This document shows, one piece after another, positions 31,169 through 40,760 of a stretch of DNA of 64,000 nt. The DNA is from Aureimonas sp. AU20 (GTDB taxonomy: Bacteria; Pseudomonadota; Alphaproteobacteria; Rhizobiales; Rhizobiaceae). Each line of letters begins with the position of its first letter. Position 1 is the stretch's first letter. Location: positions 1,178,001 to 1,242,000 of the forward strand of contig NZ_CP006367.1 in NCBI RefSeq assembly GCF_001442755.1. The letters run 5' to 3'. Both the position numbers and the translations under genes were made by a program. The notes below the pieces were generated by a model, which made no database searches, was not told the DNA's origin, and saw only the letters and a program-made list of their open reading frames with translations.

Positions 31169-31777
31169 ATGAGCAATCAGAAGAAGACCTCCCAGCGTCA
31201 GGGTTTCAAGACCGGCGAGAGCATCGTCTACCCCGCTCACGGCGTGGGCCAGATCGTGGCGATCGAAGAGCAGGTGGTCGCGGGCATGAAGCTCGAACTC
31301 TTCGTGATCGACTTCGAGAAGGACAAGATGCGTCTCAAGGTGCCGGTCGCCAAGGCCGAGCAGGTCGGGATGCGCAAGCTGTCCGAAACGGATTTCGTGG
31401 AACGCGCCCTGAAGGTCGTCCAGGGCCGGGCCCGCGTGAAGCGCACCATGTGGAGCCGTCGTGCGCAGGAATACGACGCCAAGATTAATTCCGGCGATCT
31501 GATCGCCATCGCCGAGGTGGTGCGCGATCTCTATCGCGCCGAATCGCAGCCCGAGCAGTCCTATTCCGAACGCCAGCTCTATGAAGCCGCGCTCGGCCGC
31601 ATGGCGCGCGAACTCGCCGCCGTGAACGAGGTCAGCGAGACCGAGGCGGTTCGCCTGATCGAGACCAACCTCAACAAGAACCCCAAGCGCAACGCCAAGG
31701 TTCTGGACGAGGACGAGTCGGAAGGCGAAGGCGAGGACGATCTCGTCGCCGAAGCCGAGCAGGAAGAAGCCGCCTAA
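31169..31777 (+). CDS. carD: CarD-family transcription regulator
   Basis: CarD/CdnL proteins bind the RNA polymerase beta subunit and stabilise open complexes at rRNA and other promoters. The 202-residue protein has the N-terminal RNAP-interacting domain (GESIVYPAHGVGQIVAIEEQ to KVPVAKAEQVGMRKLS, about residues 15-72). A helical DNA-contact domain follows (AQEYDAKINSGDLIAIAEVV, YEAALGRMARELAAV), then a very acidic C-terminus (DEDESEGEGEDD). The ATG at 31169 is supported by GGGAG upstream. In rhizobia it usually lies beside fdxA and rpoH, as here. Confidence 0.93.
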   Translation: MSNQKKTSQRQGFKTGESIVYPAHGVGQIVAIEEQVVAGMKLELFVIDFEKDKMRLKVPVAKAEQVGMRKLSETDFVERALKVVQGRARVKRTMWSRRAQEYDAKINSGDLIAIAEVVRDLYRAESQPEQSYSERQLYEAALGRMARELAAVNEVSETEAVRLIETNLNKNPKRNAKVLDEDESEGEGEDDLVAEAEQEEAA

Positions 31778-31805
31778 GGCCCTTTCGCTTCTGCGCTTCC
31801 CTTGA

Positions 31806-31840
31806 AAAAGCCGGCCAGACTCCTGGCCGGCTTTTCTTAT
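31806..31840 (+). terminator. Rho-independent terminator after carD
   Basis: AAAAGCCGGCCAG (31806-31818), loop ACTC, CTGGCCGGCTTTT (31823-31835), then CTTAT. Confidence 0.9.
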
Positions 31841-31957
31841 GCGTCAAGACCTGATACGACCGAAACATGGGTCGAGCCATGACTCCCCATGCTTTTCCCC
31901 CTTCTCCTTGACCTTGAAAATAATGCGCTATCTTGCGCAAAAAAGTTTCCGGTTGCC

Positions 31958-31982
31958 GGAACCTTCCGTCGAGACACGCATT
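31958..31982 (+). promoter_or_regulatory. EcfG/RpoE2-type promoter of the rpoH-type gene
   Basis: GGAAC (31958-31962), 18 bases, TT (31981-31982). In Sinorhizobium meliloti rpoH2 is an established target of the general-stress sigma RpoE2, whose sites read GGAAC-N18/19-TT. The predicted leader is about 75 bases. A TTGACC (31908-31913) further upstream could mark a second promoter. Confidence 0.6.
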
Positions 31983-32066
31983 TTAGCTCATGAAGGACGG
32001 CGTGTGCCCCGGGCTGGCGCTGTCCCATGTGATCTGTGTTTTCGACGTCCTCGGAAGGTTCCCGCC

Positions 32067-32933
<867 letters not shown>

Positions 32934-32963
32934 AAGGCAGGTTCGCTCCGGTCTTGAAATGAG

Positions 32964-32990
32964 AAAGGCCGCCGAAAGGCGGCCTTTTCG
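32964..32990. terminator. Bidirectional terminator between rpoH-type gene and M48 gene
   Basis: AAAGGCCGCC (32964-32973), GAAA loop, GGCGGCCTTTT (32978-32988). It serves the plus-strand sigma gene and probably the converging protease gene. Confidence 0.85.
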
Positions 32991-33020
32991 TTGGGCAGGT
33001 TCGGCTCGTCGAAGTCGGCC

Positions 33021-34565
33021 CTACTCCGCGACGATCTTGTAGCGCTCGCCCGGTTCCACTTCGCTGTCGGCGGTCATGTCGTTCAGCAGACGGAACATGT
33101 CCACCTTGCGATCCACGCCCTGGATGCGATTGGCGATCGAGGCTTCCGTGTCGCCGGCCTTGGCGGTGACGATGCGGATGCGCAAGGGTTTCAGATTGTC
33201 GCGCTCGGCCGGCGAGAGAAGCCGGAACGACTGGGCGATGCCACCGGAAATGCCGGCGAGCCGGCTGGACGAGTCCGCCGGCAGGGCGGTCAGGAAGCGA
33301 TAGACCTGCCCGCCGATGCGGATCACCGTGACGTTGAACACATAGGACCCGCCGGCGGCCTGCGCCGTCACGGCCGGCAACCCGTTCACCTGAATGGTGC
33401 GGATCGACGTCTTGTCGAGACCGCCGACCCAACCGCTCTGGATATAGTCGGTCAAACTGGTCGATTCCGGCACGGCGATGCCGTCGAAGCGCACGGCCGT
33501 GTCGCCTGGGCCAGTGGCCAGAACCGCTTCGGCCGTGTTGTCGATCACGAAGCCTTCGGGCACCGAGAAGGTGATGCCGAGGCCGGGATGGTAGAAGGTG
33601 CGGGCGCGCACATAGCCTTCCGACGCCGTGTCGCCGAACAGCATGCCGTCGATGCCGTTGAGATATCGGTTGCGATCGGTCACGCCCGTGCCTTCCGGCC
33701 CGAAGACAGCCGCGTGCCGGCGCGCCAGCTCCATGCGCTGCGGCGCGGCAGGGTGCGAAGCGAGAAAGTCGAGCTGCGGATTGGTGGCCTGGAAGGCGTT
33801 GCGGAAATTGGAGAAACTGTCCATCGCCTTCAGGAATCGGGCGGCGGCATAAGGATCGTAGCCGGCATCGCCCGTCTGCTTGATGCCCATCGCGTCGGCC
33901 TGAAGCTCCTGATTGCGCGAGAAGCTGGCAAGGTTCAGCCGCCCGCGCGCCAGGGCCGCCCGCGCCGCCGTGTCGCTGGACAGGACCTCGGACACGACAC
34001 GCCCGGCAAGCTCCGCCGCCTCCTCGCGCTGCTGGCGCTCGATGCCGTGATTGGCGCGCACGTGGCCCATCTCGTGGGCCAGCACGGCCGCCACTTCGGC
34101 CGAGTCGTTGGCAAGCGCGAGCAGGCCGCGCGTCACGTAGAGAAAGCCGCCGGGCAGGGCGAAGGCGTTGATGTTGGGCGAGTTGAGGACGGTAATGCGA
34201 TAGGCGCGGTTCGGGTCCTCCGACACGGCGGCGAGCTTGCCGACGATGCCGGCCAGCATCAGCTCGAGCTTGGGATCGGAATAGGCGCCGCCATAGGCGG
34301 TCAGGATCTTGGGATGCTGGGACTTGCCGATGGTCGATTGCGGGTCGGAGGCCTGCACCGCGTCGAACGACACGGGCTGCCGGCTCTGCCCCGGCAGATA
34401 GCCCGACTGCACGTCGGGACTGACGGCCGCTTCCTCCAGCCCGGCACCCAGAGTGGTGCAGCCGGCGAGAAACCAGAGCGGCCCCGCGACGATCGCCCCC
34501 TTGAGCGCGCGGCGAACCATCGAGCTGGTTCGTGCGACGCCGAGCGGCGAAACCTCATGCACCAT
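33021..34565 (-). CDS. M48-family metalloprotease lipoprotein (BepA/LoiP-like)
   Basis: A 514-residue periplasmic protease, probably for outer-membrane protein quality control. The lipobox is LAGC about 36 residues from the first ATG. A second in-frame ATG at 34520 (MVRRALKGAIVAG) would give a more normal signal peptide and may be the true start. The zinc site is HEMGH in AAVLAHEMGHVRANHG, with the third ligand in FSRNQELQADAMG. The second half (about residues 280-450) has no catalytic motif. The C-terminus (AKAGDTEASIANRI to EPGERYKIV) looks like a LysM-type peptidoglycan-binding module. Confidence 0.88.
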   Translation of the reverse strand: MVHEVSPLGVARTSSMVRRALKGAIVAGPLWFLAGCTTLGAGLEEAAVSPDVQSGYLPGQSRQPVSFDAVQASDPQSTIGKSQHPKILTAYGGAYSDPKLELMLAGIVGKLAAVSEDPNRAYRITVLNSPNINAFALPGGFLYVTRGLLALANDSAEVAAVLAHEMGHVRANHGIERQQREEAAELAGRVVSEVLSSDTAARAALARGRLNLASFSRNQELQADAMGIKQTGDAGYDPYAAARFLKAMDSFSNFRNAFQATNPQLDFLASHPAAPQRMELARRHAAVFGPEGTGVTDRNRYLNGIDGMLFGDTASEGYVRARTFYHPGLGITFSVPEGFVIDNTAEAVLATGPGDTAVRFDGIAVPESTSLTDYIQSGWVGGLDKTSIRTIQVNGLPAVTAQAAGGSYVFNVTVIRIGGQVYRFLTALPADSSSRLAGISGGIAQSFRLLSPAERDNLKPLRIRIVTAKAGDTEASIANRIQGVDRKVDMFRLLNDMTADSEVEPGERYKIVAE

Positions 34566-34662
34566 GTCCGACGATTCCCTGCGGTAACGTTCCTGCGAGA
34601 TCGACCTGATCTATCCCAGACCCGCCGCACCGCGAAAGGGTTGGCGCGTCACACAGAATTTC

Positions 34663-34687
34663 AAAACGACACATGGGTCGTTTCTTT
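34663..34687. terminator. Inverted repeat downstream of thiQ
   Basis: AAACGAC-ACATGG-GTCGTTT. On the minus strand it could end the thiBPQ transcript, although the T-run is short. It lies between thiQ and the M48 gene. Confidence 0.45.
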
Positions 34688-34840
34688 TCGCGATGCCTTG
34701 GGAAAAGGACCAAATTACGGTTTCCAGCGCCGGGCGGTCGGGATGCCTCGGGCTTTCGAAGGCGAGTGCATCGCCGTTGCGTCCTCGCACCGACGTTGGG
34801 CTTCGCAGAATACCTCGCATCACTTCCCCTTGAGGTTGCG

Positions 34841-35575
34841 TCAGAGGCCTTCGCGTGGCGGGGCGCGCTCGCCGAGATAGGCCCGAAGTCGCGGGTCCGC
34901 GCTCCGGTCGAGAAGCTCGGCCACCGGCCCGGTCAGGCGGATATGCCCGTCTTCCAGAAAGGCGAGCCGGTCGGCAAAGCCGCGCGCGTCGTCCGGGTGG
35001 TGCGTCACCATGACGATGGTCGGCGGCCGGGGGCTTCGGGTGCGCAGGGACGCAACGAGCGCCAGCATCTCGGCCCGCAGCGCCGGCCCCAGCGCGGCGA
35101 AGGGTTCGTCCAGAAGCAGAATGGGCCGCTCGCGCAGGATGACGCGGGCGAGCGCGACGCGCTGGCGCTCGCCGCCCGACATGTCCGACGGCCGCCGCTT
35201 GGCGAAGCCTTCCAGCCCGACCTCGGCCAGCGCCGACCTGGCCCGCTCGCGCGCGGCGCGGCCAAGCCGGGCGTGGGGTTCGATGCCGATCGCGACATTC
35301 TCCTCGGCCGTCAGATGGGCAAATAGGTTGTTGTCCTGAAACATCATGCTGATCGGCCGCGTGGCGGGCTCGTCCCGCGTCCGGTCCACCCCTTGAAGCC
35401 GGACCGTGCCCGATTCCGGCCGCAGGAACCCGGCGACGAGATCGAGCAGCGTCGACTTGCCGGCACCCGACGGGCCGATCAGCGCCAGCCATTCGCCTGT
35501 TCCCACTGCGAGGTCGAAACGCATTTCGGCGCCCTCGTAGCGGTGCGTCACGCCATCCAGCTCGATCGCCGTCAT
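34841..35575 (-). CDS. thiQ: Thiamine ABC transporter ATP-binding protein
   Basis: A 244-residue ABC ATPase. It shows Walker A GPSGAGKST, the Q-loop in MMFQDNNLFAHLT, signature MSGGERQRVALARV, Walker B ILLLDEPFAAL and the switch histidine in VMVTHHPDDA. The DNNLFAHL segment is characteristic of ThiQ. It energises uptake of thiamine and TPP with ThiP and ThiB. Its start overlaps the thiP stop by four bases. Last gene of the riboswitch-controlled thiBPQ operon. Confidence 0.93.
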   Translation of the reverse strand: MTAIELDGVTHRYEGAEMRFDLAVGTGEWLALIGPSGAGKSTLLDLVAGFLRPESGTVRLQGVDRTRDEPATRPISMMFQDNNLFAHLTAEENVAIGIEPHARLGRAARERARSALAEVGLEGFAKRRPSDMSGGERQRVALARVILRERPILLLDEPFAALGPALRAEMLALVASLRTRSPRPPTIVMVTHHPDDARGFADRLAFLEDGHIRLTGPVAELLDRSADPRLRAYLGERAPPREGL

Positions 35576-37194
35576 GCGGCCCCCCTTTCCTGAAATCCGC
35601 GTTCAGCGAGGAAGATGAGACCGAGGCAGAGCGCGCCCAGGAGCAGCGCCAGACCTTCCGCGTCGGTGGAGCGGTAGGACCCCATGCGCTGAAGAAGCAG
35701 GGTCGGCAGCGTCACGAAATCCTGGCTCCCGAACAGCGCGACCGAGCCAAGATCGCCCAGCGCCGTCGCAAGACCCAAAGACGCCGCGAGCGCCAGCGGC
35801 CGGCGCAGCGCGGCGAGTTCCACATGGCGCAGCCGCGCCCAGCCGCGAAGGCCGAGGCTGGACGCCAGACGCCCGGTCCGAACGGCCGCCGCCTCGGCCT
35901 CCGGCGCCAGAATGCGCGTGGCATAGGGCAGGATCACCATGGCGTTGGAGAGCACCGCAACGAAGGGCGCGAAGCGCGTGACATCCCCAAGAAGTCGGAG
36001 CGCCAGAAACCAACCGGCCCCGATGACGATGGAGGGCACCACGAGCCCGAGCGCCGGCACGAGGCGCAGGACCAGCCCAAGCCTGCCGGACAGGCCGGAG
36101 GACAGGACGAGCGCCAGCGACAAGGCGAGACCCAGCACCGTCGCGCTGCCGGCGATGGCGAGGCTGGTCAGCGCAGCACGCTGGAACTGCGGATCGGCGA
36201 CGAGCCTGCCGAGATCGGCCTGCAATCCGCTCCAGACGATCGCGGCGAAGGGCGCTAGGAGAAACAGGAGCCCAAGGGTCAGCACCAGCCAATCGGCGGC
36301 GCGTTTCAGCGGGGCGGGCGGGTCGAAGCGGCGCTCCGGCGCGCCGAGTCCAAAGCCGCCAAGAGCCCCGCCCGCGCGCGCCAAGATCGTCGGCAGCAGG
36401 AACAGCGCGACGAGGGCGACCTGCGCCAAGGCCAGCGCCAGCGCGCGGCCGGGCGCGAAATCATAGCGCAGCGCCTGATAGATCGCGACCTGCAGCGTCG
36501 TCCCCGCCGGCCCGCCGCCGAGCACCAGAACCAGGGTGAAGCTCGTGAAGCAGAGCATGAAGACGAGGGCGGCCGCGCCCGGCAGCACGGCGCGGAGCGC
36601 CAACGCCTCCACGAGGCGAAATGTCGCGAGCGGCGACAGCGCCAATTGGCCCGCGAGCTTCCAGCTTTCCGCCGGCACCGCCTGCAACCCGCCCAGCGCC
36701 ATGCGCGTCACCAGCGGCATGTTGAAGAAGACATGGGCGATTAGGATTCCGGGCAGGCCGTAGATCGAGGGGCGGGGAAGCCCGGCCCAGACCATGAGAT
36801 CCGCCACCACGCCGTTTCGCCCGAACACCGTGACGAGCCCCAGCGCGCCGACCAGCACGGGCAGCGCCTGCGGCAGGAGCAGAAGCTTCAGGAGAAGCGC
36901 GTGGCCGGGCAGGCGGTTGCGATGCAGCGCCAGGGCGAAGGGAACGCCGAACAGGAGCGACAGCAGCGTCGAGAGGATCGCCTGGGTCAGCGTGAAGCGG
37001 ATGACGCCTAGGATATAGGAATCGGTGAGGCTCGCCAGCGCCGGCGACAGCCCCTCCGTCCCGGTGCCCAGGATCAGGAAGGGCGCGAACAGGAAGGCCA
37101 GAACGAGCGCAAGCGCACCCAGCGCCGCCCCGCGCCGAAAGCGCCGGTCGGCAGCAGATAGAAACAAGCGGTCCTGCTCGGCGCCCTCGTTCAA
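35572..37194 (-). CDS. thiP: Thiamine/TPP ABC transporter permease
   Basis: A fused two-domain permease with about twelve membrane helices and two binding-protein-dependent transport domains, each with an EAA-like loop. The family is about 540 residues. No ATG gives that length: an ATG at 37326 would overlap thiB by 68 bases, so I chose the TTG at 37194 (540 residues, starting NEGAEQDRLFLSAADRRF). ATT two codons earlier is another option. No clear ribosome-binding site is seen, so translation is probably coupled to thiB, whose stop lies 64 bases upstream. Confidence 0.88.
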   Translation of the reverse strand: MNEGAEQDRLFLSAADRRFRRGAALGALALVLAFLFAPFLILGTGTEGLSPALASLTDSYILGVIRFTLTQAILSTLLSLLFGVPFALALHRNRLPGHALLLKLLLLPQALPVLVGALGLVTVFGRNGVVADLMVWAGLPRPSIYGLPGILIAHVFFNMPLVTRMALGGLQAVPAESWKLAGQLALSPLATFRLVEALALRAVLPGAAALVFMLCFTSFTLVLVLGGGPAGTTLQVAIYQALRYDFAPGRALALALAQVALVALFLLPTILARAGGALGGFGLGAPERRFDPPAPLKRAADWLVLTLGLLFLLAPFAAIVWSGLQADLGRLVADPQFQRAALTSLAIAGSATVLGLALSLALVLSSGLSGRLGLVLRLVPALGLVVPSIVIGAGWFLALRLLGDVTRFAPFVAVLSNAMVILPYATRILAPEAEAAAVRTGRLASSLGLRGWARLRHVELAALRRPLALAASLGLATALGDLGSVALFGSQDFVTLPTLLLQRMGSYRSTDAEGLALLLGALCLGLIFLAERGFQERGAA

Positions 37195-37258
37195 AGGAAT
37201 GGCCCGAGCGCGCGCGGGGAAAAGGTCGCCGACAAGCCGGCGATCAGTCTCTGCCCGC

Positions 37259-38272
37259 TCAACGCCCCAGCGCGCGAAGCCATTCGGCCGTCCAGGCTTC
37301 GCGATGGGTGGCCACCGTCTCGGCATCGATCGCCAGCGGCTTGGCCGGCTGCACCAGCGTTTCGAAGGCCGGCGGCAGCGGCTCGGCGGGTTTGGTGGCG
37401 GGTAGGGCCCAATTGCCGGTCGGGATCAGCTTCTGGAAAGCAGGCGTCAGGGTGAAGGCGAGGAAGCGCTGCGCGAGCTCGGGCTGTTTCGACGTGCGCA
37501 GCCGGCCCGCAAGCTCCACCTGGAGATAGTGCCCCTCCGAGAAGGCCGCCGCCTTGTAGCGCTCGGTGCCTTCCTCGATCTGATGATAGGCGGGGGAGGT
37601 GGTGTAGGAGAGGACCATCGGCACCTCGCCCTTGGTGAAGAGGCCATAGGCCTCGCTCCAGCCGGGCGTCACGGTCAGGATGCGCCGCGAAAGCGTGCGC
37701 CACTTTTCCTCGGCGCCATCGCCATAGACCGCCTTCATCCAAAGGAGAAAGCCGAGGCCCGGCGTCGAGGTGCGCGGATCTTGGATCGCGATCTTCTGCT
37801 CGGGATCGCCGTTCACCAGCTCGTCCAGGCTGGCGGGCGGGGTCTTCACCACCTCCGTGTCGTAGACGAAGGCGAGATAGGAATAGTCGAAGGGCACGAA
37901 GACATCGTCCGAGAAGCCGCCGGGAATGGCGAGCGGTGACAGATCGACGCCGGACGGCGCGAATAGCCCGGTCTTCTTGAACTCCGGCACCAGCTCCGCG
38001 GTGAGGCCGAGCGCGACATCGGCCTGCGTGCTCTCGCCCTCCAGCTTCAGCCGGTTGAGAATGGCGACGCCATCCTCCAACCCGACGAAGCGCAGGTCGC
38101 AGCCGCATTCGGCCTCGAAGGCCGCCTCGACCTTGGGGCCGGGACCCCAGTCCGGCACGAAGCTCTCATAGGTATAGACGGTGAGGACGGGCTTGCCGCT
38201 GTCCTGCGCCAGGGCGGGGGAAAGACCCGCGAGGGAGGCCAGAAGTCCGACGGCGAGGGCAGGGCGAAGCAT
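37259..38272 (-). CDS. thiB: Thiamine-binding periplasmic protein
   Basis: A 337-residue solute-binding protein. The signal peptide MLRPALAVGLLASLAGLSPA ends at ALAQD. The mature start VLTVYTYESFVPDWGPGPKV and the segments ECGCDLRFVGLEDGVAIL and LVPFDYSYLAFVYD-like are those of ThiB. The ATG at 38272 has GGAG six bases upstream; the ATG at 38284 containing that GGAG is less likely. First gene of the operon, preceded by the TPP riboswitch. Confidence 0.93.
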   Translation of the reverse strand: MLRPALAVGLLASLAGLSPALAQDSGKPVLTVYTYESFVPDWGPGPKVEAAFEAECGCDLRFVGLEDGVAILNRLKLEGESTQADVALGLTAELVPEFKKTGLFAPSGVDLSPLAIPGGFSDDVFVPFDYSYLAFVYDTEVVKTPPASLDELVNGDPEQKIAIQDPRTSTPGLGFLLWMKAVYGDGAEEKWRTLSRRILTVTPGWSEAYGLFTKGEVPMVLSYTTSPAYHQIEEGTERYKAAAFSEGHYLQVELAGRLRTSKQPELAQRFLAFTLTPAFQKLIPTGNWALPATKPAEPLPPAFETLVQPAKPLAIDAETVATHREAWTAEWLRALGR

Positions 38273-38331
38273 CCCGTTCTCCATGGTTTCGGATGAACGA
38301 AAACGCCCTCGGGCCAGTGCCGCGACGCTCT

Positions 38332-38413
38332 CCATCCCTCCGCCGGTGCGAGCCGGATCAGGTTCGTCGGGTTGGGCCGTAGCGCCTCTCAGCCCCGAAG
38401 GGCACCCCGTGTG
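38332..38413 (-). promoter_or_regulatory. TPP riboswitch (THI element) upstream of thiB
   Basis: Read on the minus strand, the conserved THI core is complete: GGGGTGCCC (near 38411), CTGAGA, the ACCCG / GAACCTGATCCGG pyrimidine- and pyrophosphate-sensing arms, and the closing CACCGGCGGAGGGA near 38335. It lies about 60 bases before the thiB start. In Proteobacteria such elements mostly turn off translation or transcription when TPP is abundant, which suits control of a thiamine importer. No separate terminator hairpin is obvious between it and thiB, so control at the ribosome-binding site is more likely. Confidence 0.95.
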
Positions 38414-38423
38414 AGCGGGATCT

Positions 38424-38452
38424 TAACTAGCGGGGCAGAGGAAACGCGGCAA
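38424..38452 (-). promoter_or_regulatory. Predicted promoter of the thiBPQ operon
   Basis: On the minus strand TTGCCG (38452-38447), 17 bases, TAGTTA (38429-38424). Transcription would start just before the riboswitch. Confidence 0.5.
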
Positions 38453-38788
38453 GGGCGTTTGGCGCGCGGGACCACGGGGTGGCAGGCGCCTGTCGATCGT
38501 CACTTGCTAGAAAGCGCTGACCAAACCTTGTTGAGCATCGAGCCGTGTCGCGTTCGGCTGGGTCCAGGCAGCAAAGGGCAGCATCGGACCCACGAGCGCA
38601 GGGGCAAGCCAGCCCTCTGGCATTCGGACTGGCCGCACCCTATGAGGCGTTGATCGAAACCCTTGCAAGGCGGGCCGCTCTCGCGGCCTGCCGATCGGGC
38701 GTGATACCGCCCGGGTCGGCCTTGCATGCCGCAACCGAACTGGCTCCATCCTCCGGGGAGGGGCCTATGGAGGTTCGGAGGAATTCAC
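38453..38788. other. Intergenic stretch between the thi promoter and thiN
   Basis: About 335 bases with no gene and no second THI element. The promoter for the plus-strand kinase gene must lie here, but I could not identify it. Confidence 0.5.
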
Positions 38789-39439
38789 ATGAGCCGTTTT
38801 GCCATCCTTCTGGCCGGGCCGATCGACCCGACGCCCGCGCTGCGCCAAGCCGTCGCCGGCCGTCGCGTGATCGCGGCGGATGGCGGCATCGCGCATGCCG
38901 TGGCGCTGGGCCTTTGCCCCGAACTCTGGATCGGCGATTTCGACTCCGCCCCGTCCGAGCCGCCGGCTGCGCTGCGCGACTGCGCGATGGCGCGCGAGGC
39001 CTTTCCGCGCGACAAGGATCGCACCGACGGCGAACTCGCGATCGAAGCCGCGAAGCTTCTCGGCGGACGCGACCTTCTCCTTGTCGGCGCGCTCGGCGGG
39101 CGCAGCGACCACGCCTTTTCCCATCTGGTCATCGCATTGCGGGAAGTGGAGGCGGACCCCTCGCTGACTCTCGCGCTGTTCGACGGGATCGAGCACGCCC
39201 TGCCGCTGCGCCCCGGCTGGACGGACATCGAGGCCGAGCCGGGCGCGCAGTTCTCGCTGCTTAAGTTCACCGATCTCACTGGCCTGACGGTCGAGGGCGC
39301 GCGCTTTCCGCTCGCCCGCGTGGAGATTCCCTTCCCCTCGATCCTGACCCAGTCCAACGAAGCGACCGGCCCGATCCGCCTCGGCCTGGAAACCGGCCGC
39401 GCGATCCTTCTTCTCCAAGCCGACCCGGCGCGCCGCTGA
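38789..39439 (+). CDS. thiN: Thiamine pyrophosphokinase
   Basis: A 216-residue cytosolic enzyme that converts thiamine to TPP with ATP. Conserved motifs are ADGGIAHAVALGLCPELWIGD, the GDFDSA catalytic loop, and FPRDKDRTDGELAIEAA. A C-terminal beta-sandwich thiamine-binding domain follows (GAQFSLLKFTDLTGLTVEGA, then STLTQSNEATG-like). The ATG at 38789 is set by a perfect GGAGGA eight bases upstream. It is divergent from thiBPQ: import and phosphorylation stand side by side, but only the importer has the TPP riboswitch. Confidence 0.93.
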   Translation: MSRFAILLAGPIDPTPALRQAVAGRRVIAADGGIAHAVALGLCPELWIGDFDSAPSEPPAALRDCAMAREAFPRDKDRTDGELAIEAAKLLGGRDLLLVGALGGRSDHAFSHLVIALREVEADPSLTLALFDGIEHALPLRPGWTDIEAEPGAQFSLLKFTDLTGLTVEGARFPLARVEIPFPSILTQSNEATGPIRLGLETGRAILLLQADPARR

Positions 39440-39462
39440 CCCAGCGAATGCAGCCCCCGCCC

Positions 39463-39491
39463 TTGGCCAACCCCGCCGCGTCCGCTATAAG
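39463..39491 (+). promoter_or_regulatory. Promoter of the tRNA-Arg gene
   Basis: TTGGCC (39463-39468), 17 bases, TATAAG (39486-39491), ending nine bases before the mature tRNA. Confidence 0.6.
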
Positions 39492-39499
39492 TCCCTGAG

Positions 39500-39576
39500 G
39501 GTCCCATAGCTCAGCAGGATAGAGCACCAGATTCCTAATCTGGGGGTCGTTGGTTCGAATCCAACTGGGATCACCA
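39500..39576 (+). tRNA. tRNA-Arg(CCT)
   Basis: A complete 77-base cloverleaf. The acceptor stem GGTCCCA pairs with TGGGATC, with a GT pair. The D-arm is intact. The anticodon stem CCAGA/TCTGG encloses loop TTCCTAA with anticodon CCT (39534-39536). The T-arm has GGTTCGAATCC. The CCA end is encoded. It reads AGG, a rare codon in this GC-rich genome. Confidence 0.97.
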
Positions 39577-39644
39577 TTCTCCCCAAATCCGCATTTTTAC
39601 GAGGCACGCCTTGGCGTCCGCCGGCGACCCGCTTTGCGCTGCCC

Positions 39645-40760
39645 TTACGGAGCCGGCGCGATCTCGATTGGAAGGACGGGGGTGAGGGGGCGGGGGCGGA
39701 GCTTGGTGCGGATGAGGCGGGTGAGGTCGCGTTCGATCCACCGCTGGCTGAGATGGCCGACCAGAATGGACGGGGGCAGCGCCGCGAGGAAGAAGAGGAA
39801 CTGCGAGAGGTTCCCCGCCACGGTGAACAGGCCGAGTGAGGCGAGCGTGCTCTTGACGATCGCCATCACCACGGGGTGCCAGAGGTAGAAGCTGTAGCTG
39901 ATCGTGCCGAAGTAGAGCATGGCCGGCGAGCGAAGAAAGGCCGAGAGGCGGCCCTTGGACCGCACGAGCCCGTCCAGAAACAGGGCCGCCGAGGCGAAGG
40001 CGATGACGGCGTAGAGCCAAGCCGATCCGTCGAACCACTGCGTCATCGTTCGAAACTCGGGCAGATTGAGCAGGTGGACCGAGTTCCAGCTCCAGAGAAA
40101 GACGAGAAGTGACAGAACGGGCCGTTCCGCGAGAATGGGAAGGCGCAGGTAACGGCTGTATCCCGTCGCCACCAGAATGCCGCTCAGGAAGAAGAGCGCG
40201 CGCGGATGCGTGTCGATGATCGGCAGGCTGAGGACGAGCAGGATCGGGAAAATGTTGAGCGACAGCCGGCGCCGACAGACGAGATAGATACAGCCGAACA
40301 GATAGAAGCAGAGCTCGTAGCTGAGCGTCCAAGCCGGCGCGAGAAAGAGCGGAAACGGCAGTAGGTTGGGCAGAGCCGCCAGATTGGCCAGCGTGTGCAG
40401 TAGAAGGGGCCAGCCCGCGAAGCTCGCCGGCGCTTCCCGCCCGCTGACGAGCGACAGAAGAACCACGGTCAGAACGCCGATCCACAGGACGGGATAGATG
40501 CGTGTCGCCCGGTCGAAAAGGAAGGCGAGGGGCGTGCGGGCGCGGGCCAAAGTTCCGATGATGACATAGCCGCTGAGCGCGAAGAACAGCTCGACGCCGA
40601 ACTTCAGCGGATCGAGAAGCGTGGCCATAAACTCCCAACCGAACAGCTGGGGCAGGCCGGAATTCTCGACATGGAAGACGAAGACGAGAAGCGAAAACAG
40701 CCCTCTCGCCCCGTGCAGTTCCACACTGAAGGCCGGCCGATCCGTCGTCCCGTCATGCAT
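39645..40760 (-). CDS. Acyltransferase family 3 membrane protein (OafA-like)
   Basis: A polytopic membrane protein with about ten helices that acylates (often O-acetylates) sugars of surface polysaccharides. The N-terminal catalytic region SVELHGARGLFSLLVFVFHV contains the family histidine, followed by GVELFFALSGYVI and the RIYPVLWIGV segment. The ATG at 40760 gives 371 residues, normal for the family. A GTG at 40889 would add 43 residues with no similarity and a poor ribosome-binding site. It lies next to the tRNA and near other surface-glycan genes, so it may decorate their product. Confidence 0.88.
   Translation of the reverse strand: MHDGTTDRPAFSVELHGARGLFSLLVFVFHVENSGLPQLFGWEFMATLLDPLKFGVELFFALSGYVIIGTLARARTPLAFLFDRATRIYPVLWIGVLTVVLLSLVSGREAPASFAGWPLLLHTLANLAALPNLLPFPLFLAPAWTLSYELCFYLFGCIYLVCRRRLSLNIFPILLVLSLPIIDTHPRALFFLSGILVATGYSRYLRLPILAERPVLSLLVFLWSWNSVHLLNLPEFRTMTQWFDGSAWLYAVIAFASAALFLDGLVRSKGRLSAFLRSPAMLYFGTISYSFYLWHPVVMAIVKSTLASLGLFTVAGNLSQFLFFLAALPPSILVGHLSQRWIERDLTRLIRTKLRPRPLTPVLPIEIAPAP

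Noticed and set aside
35824..36466. Plus-strand frames inside thiP
   Set aside because: They are antisense to a conserved permease and have no start context or domain.
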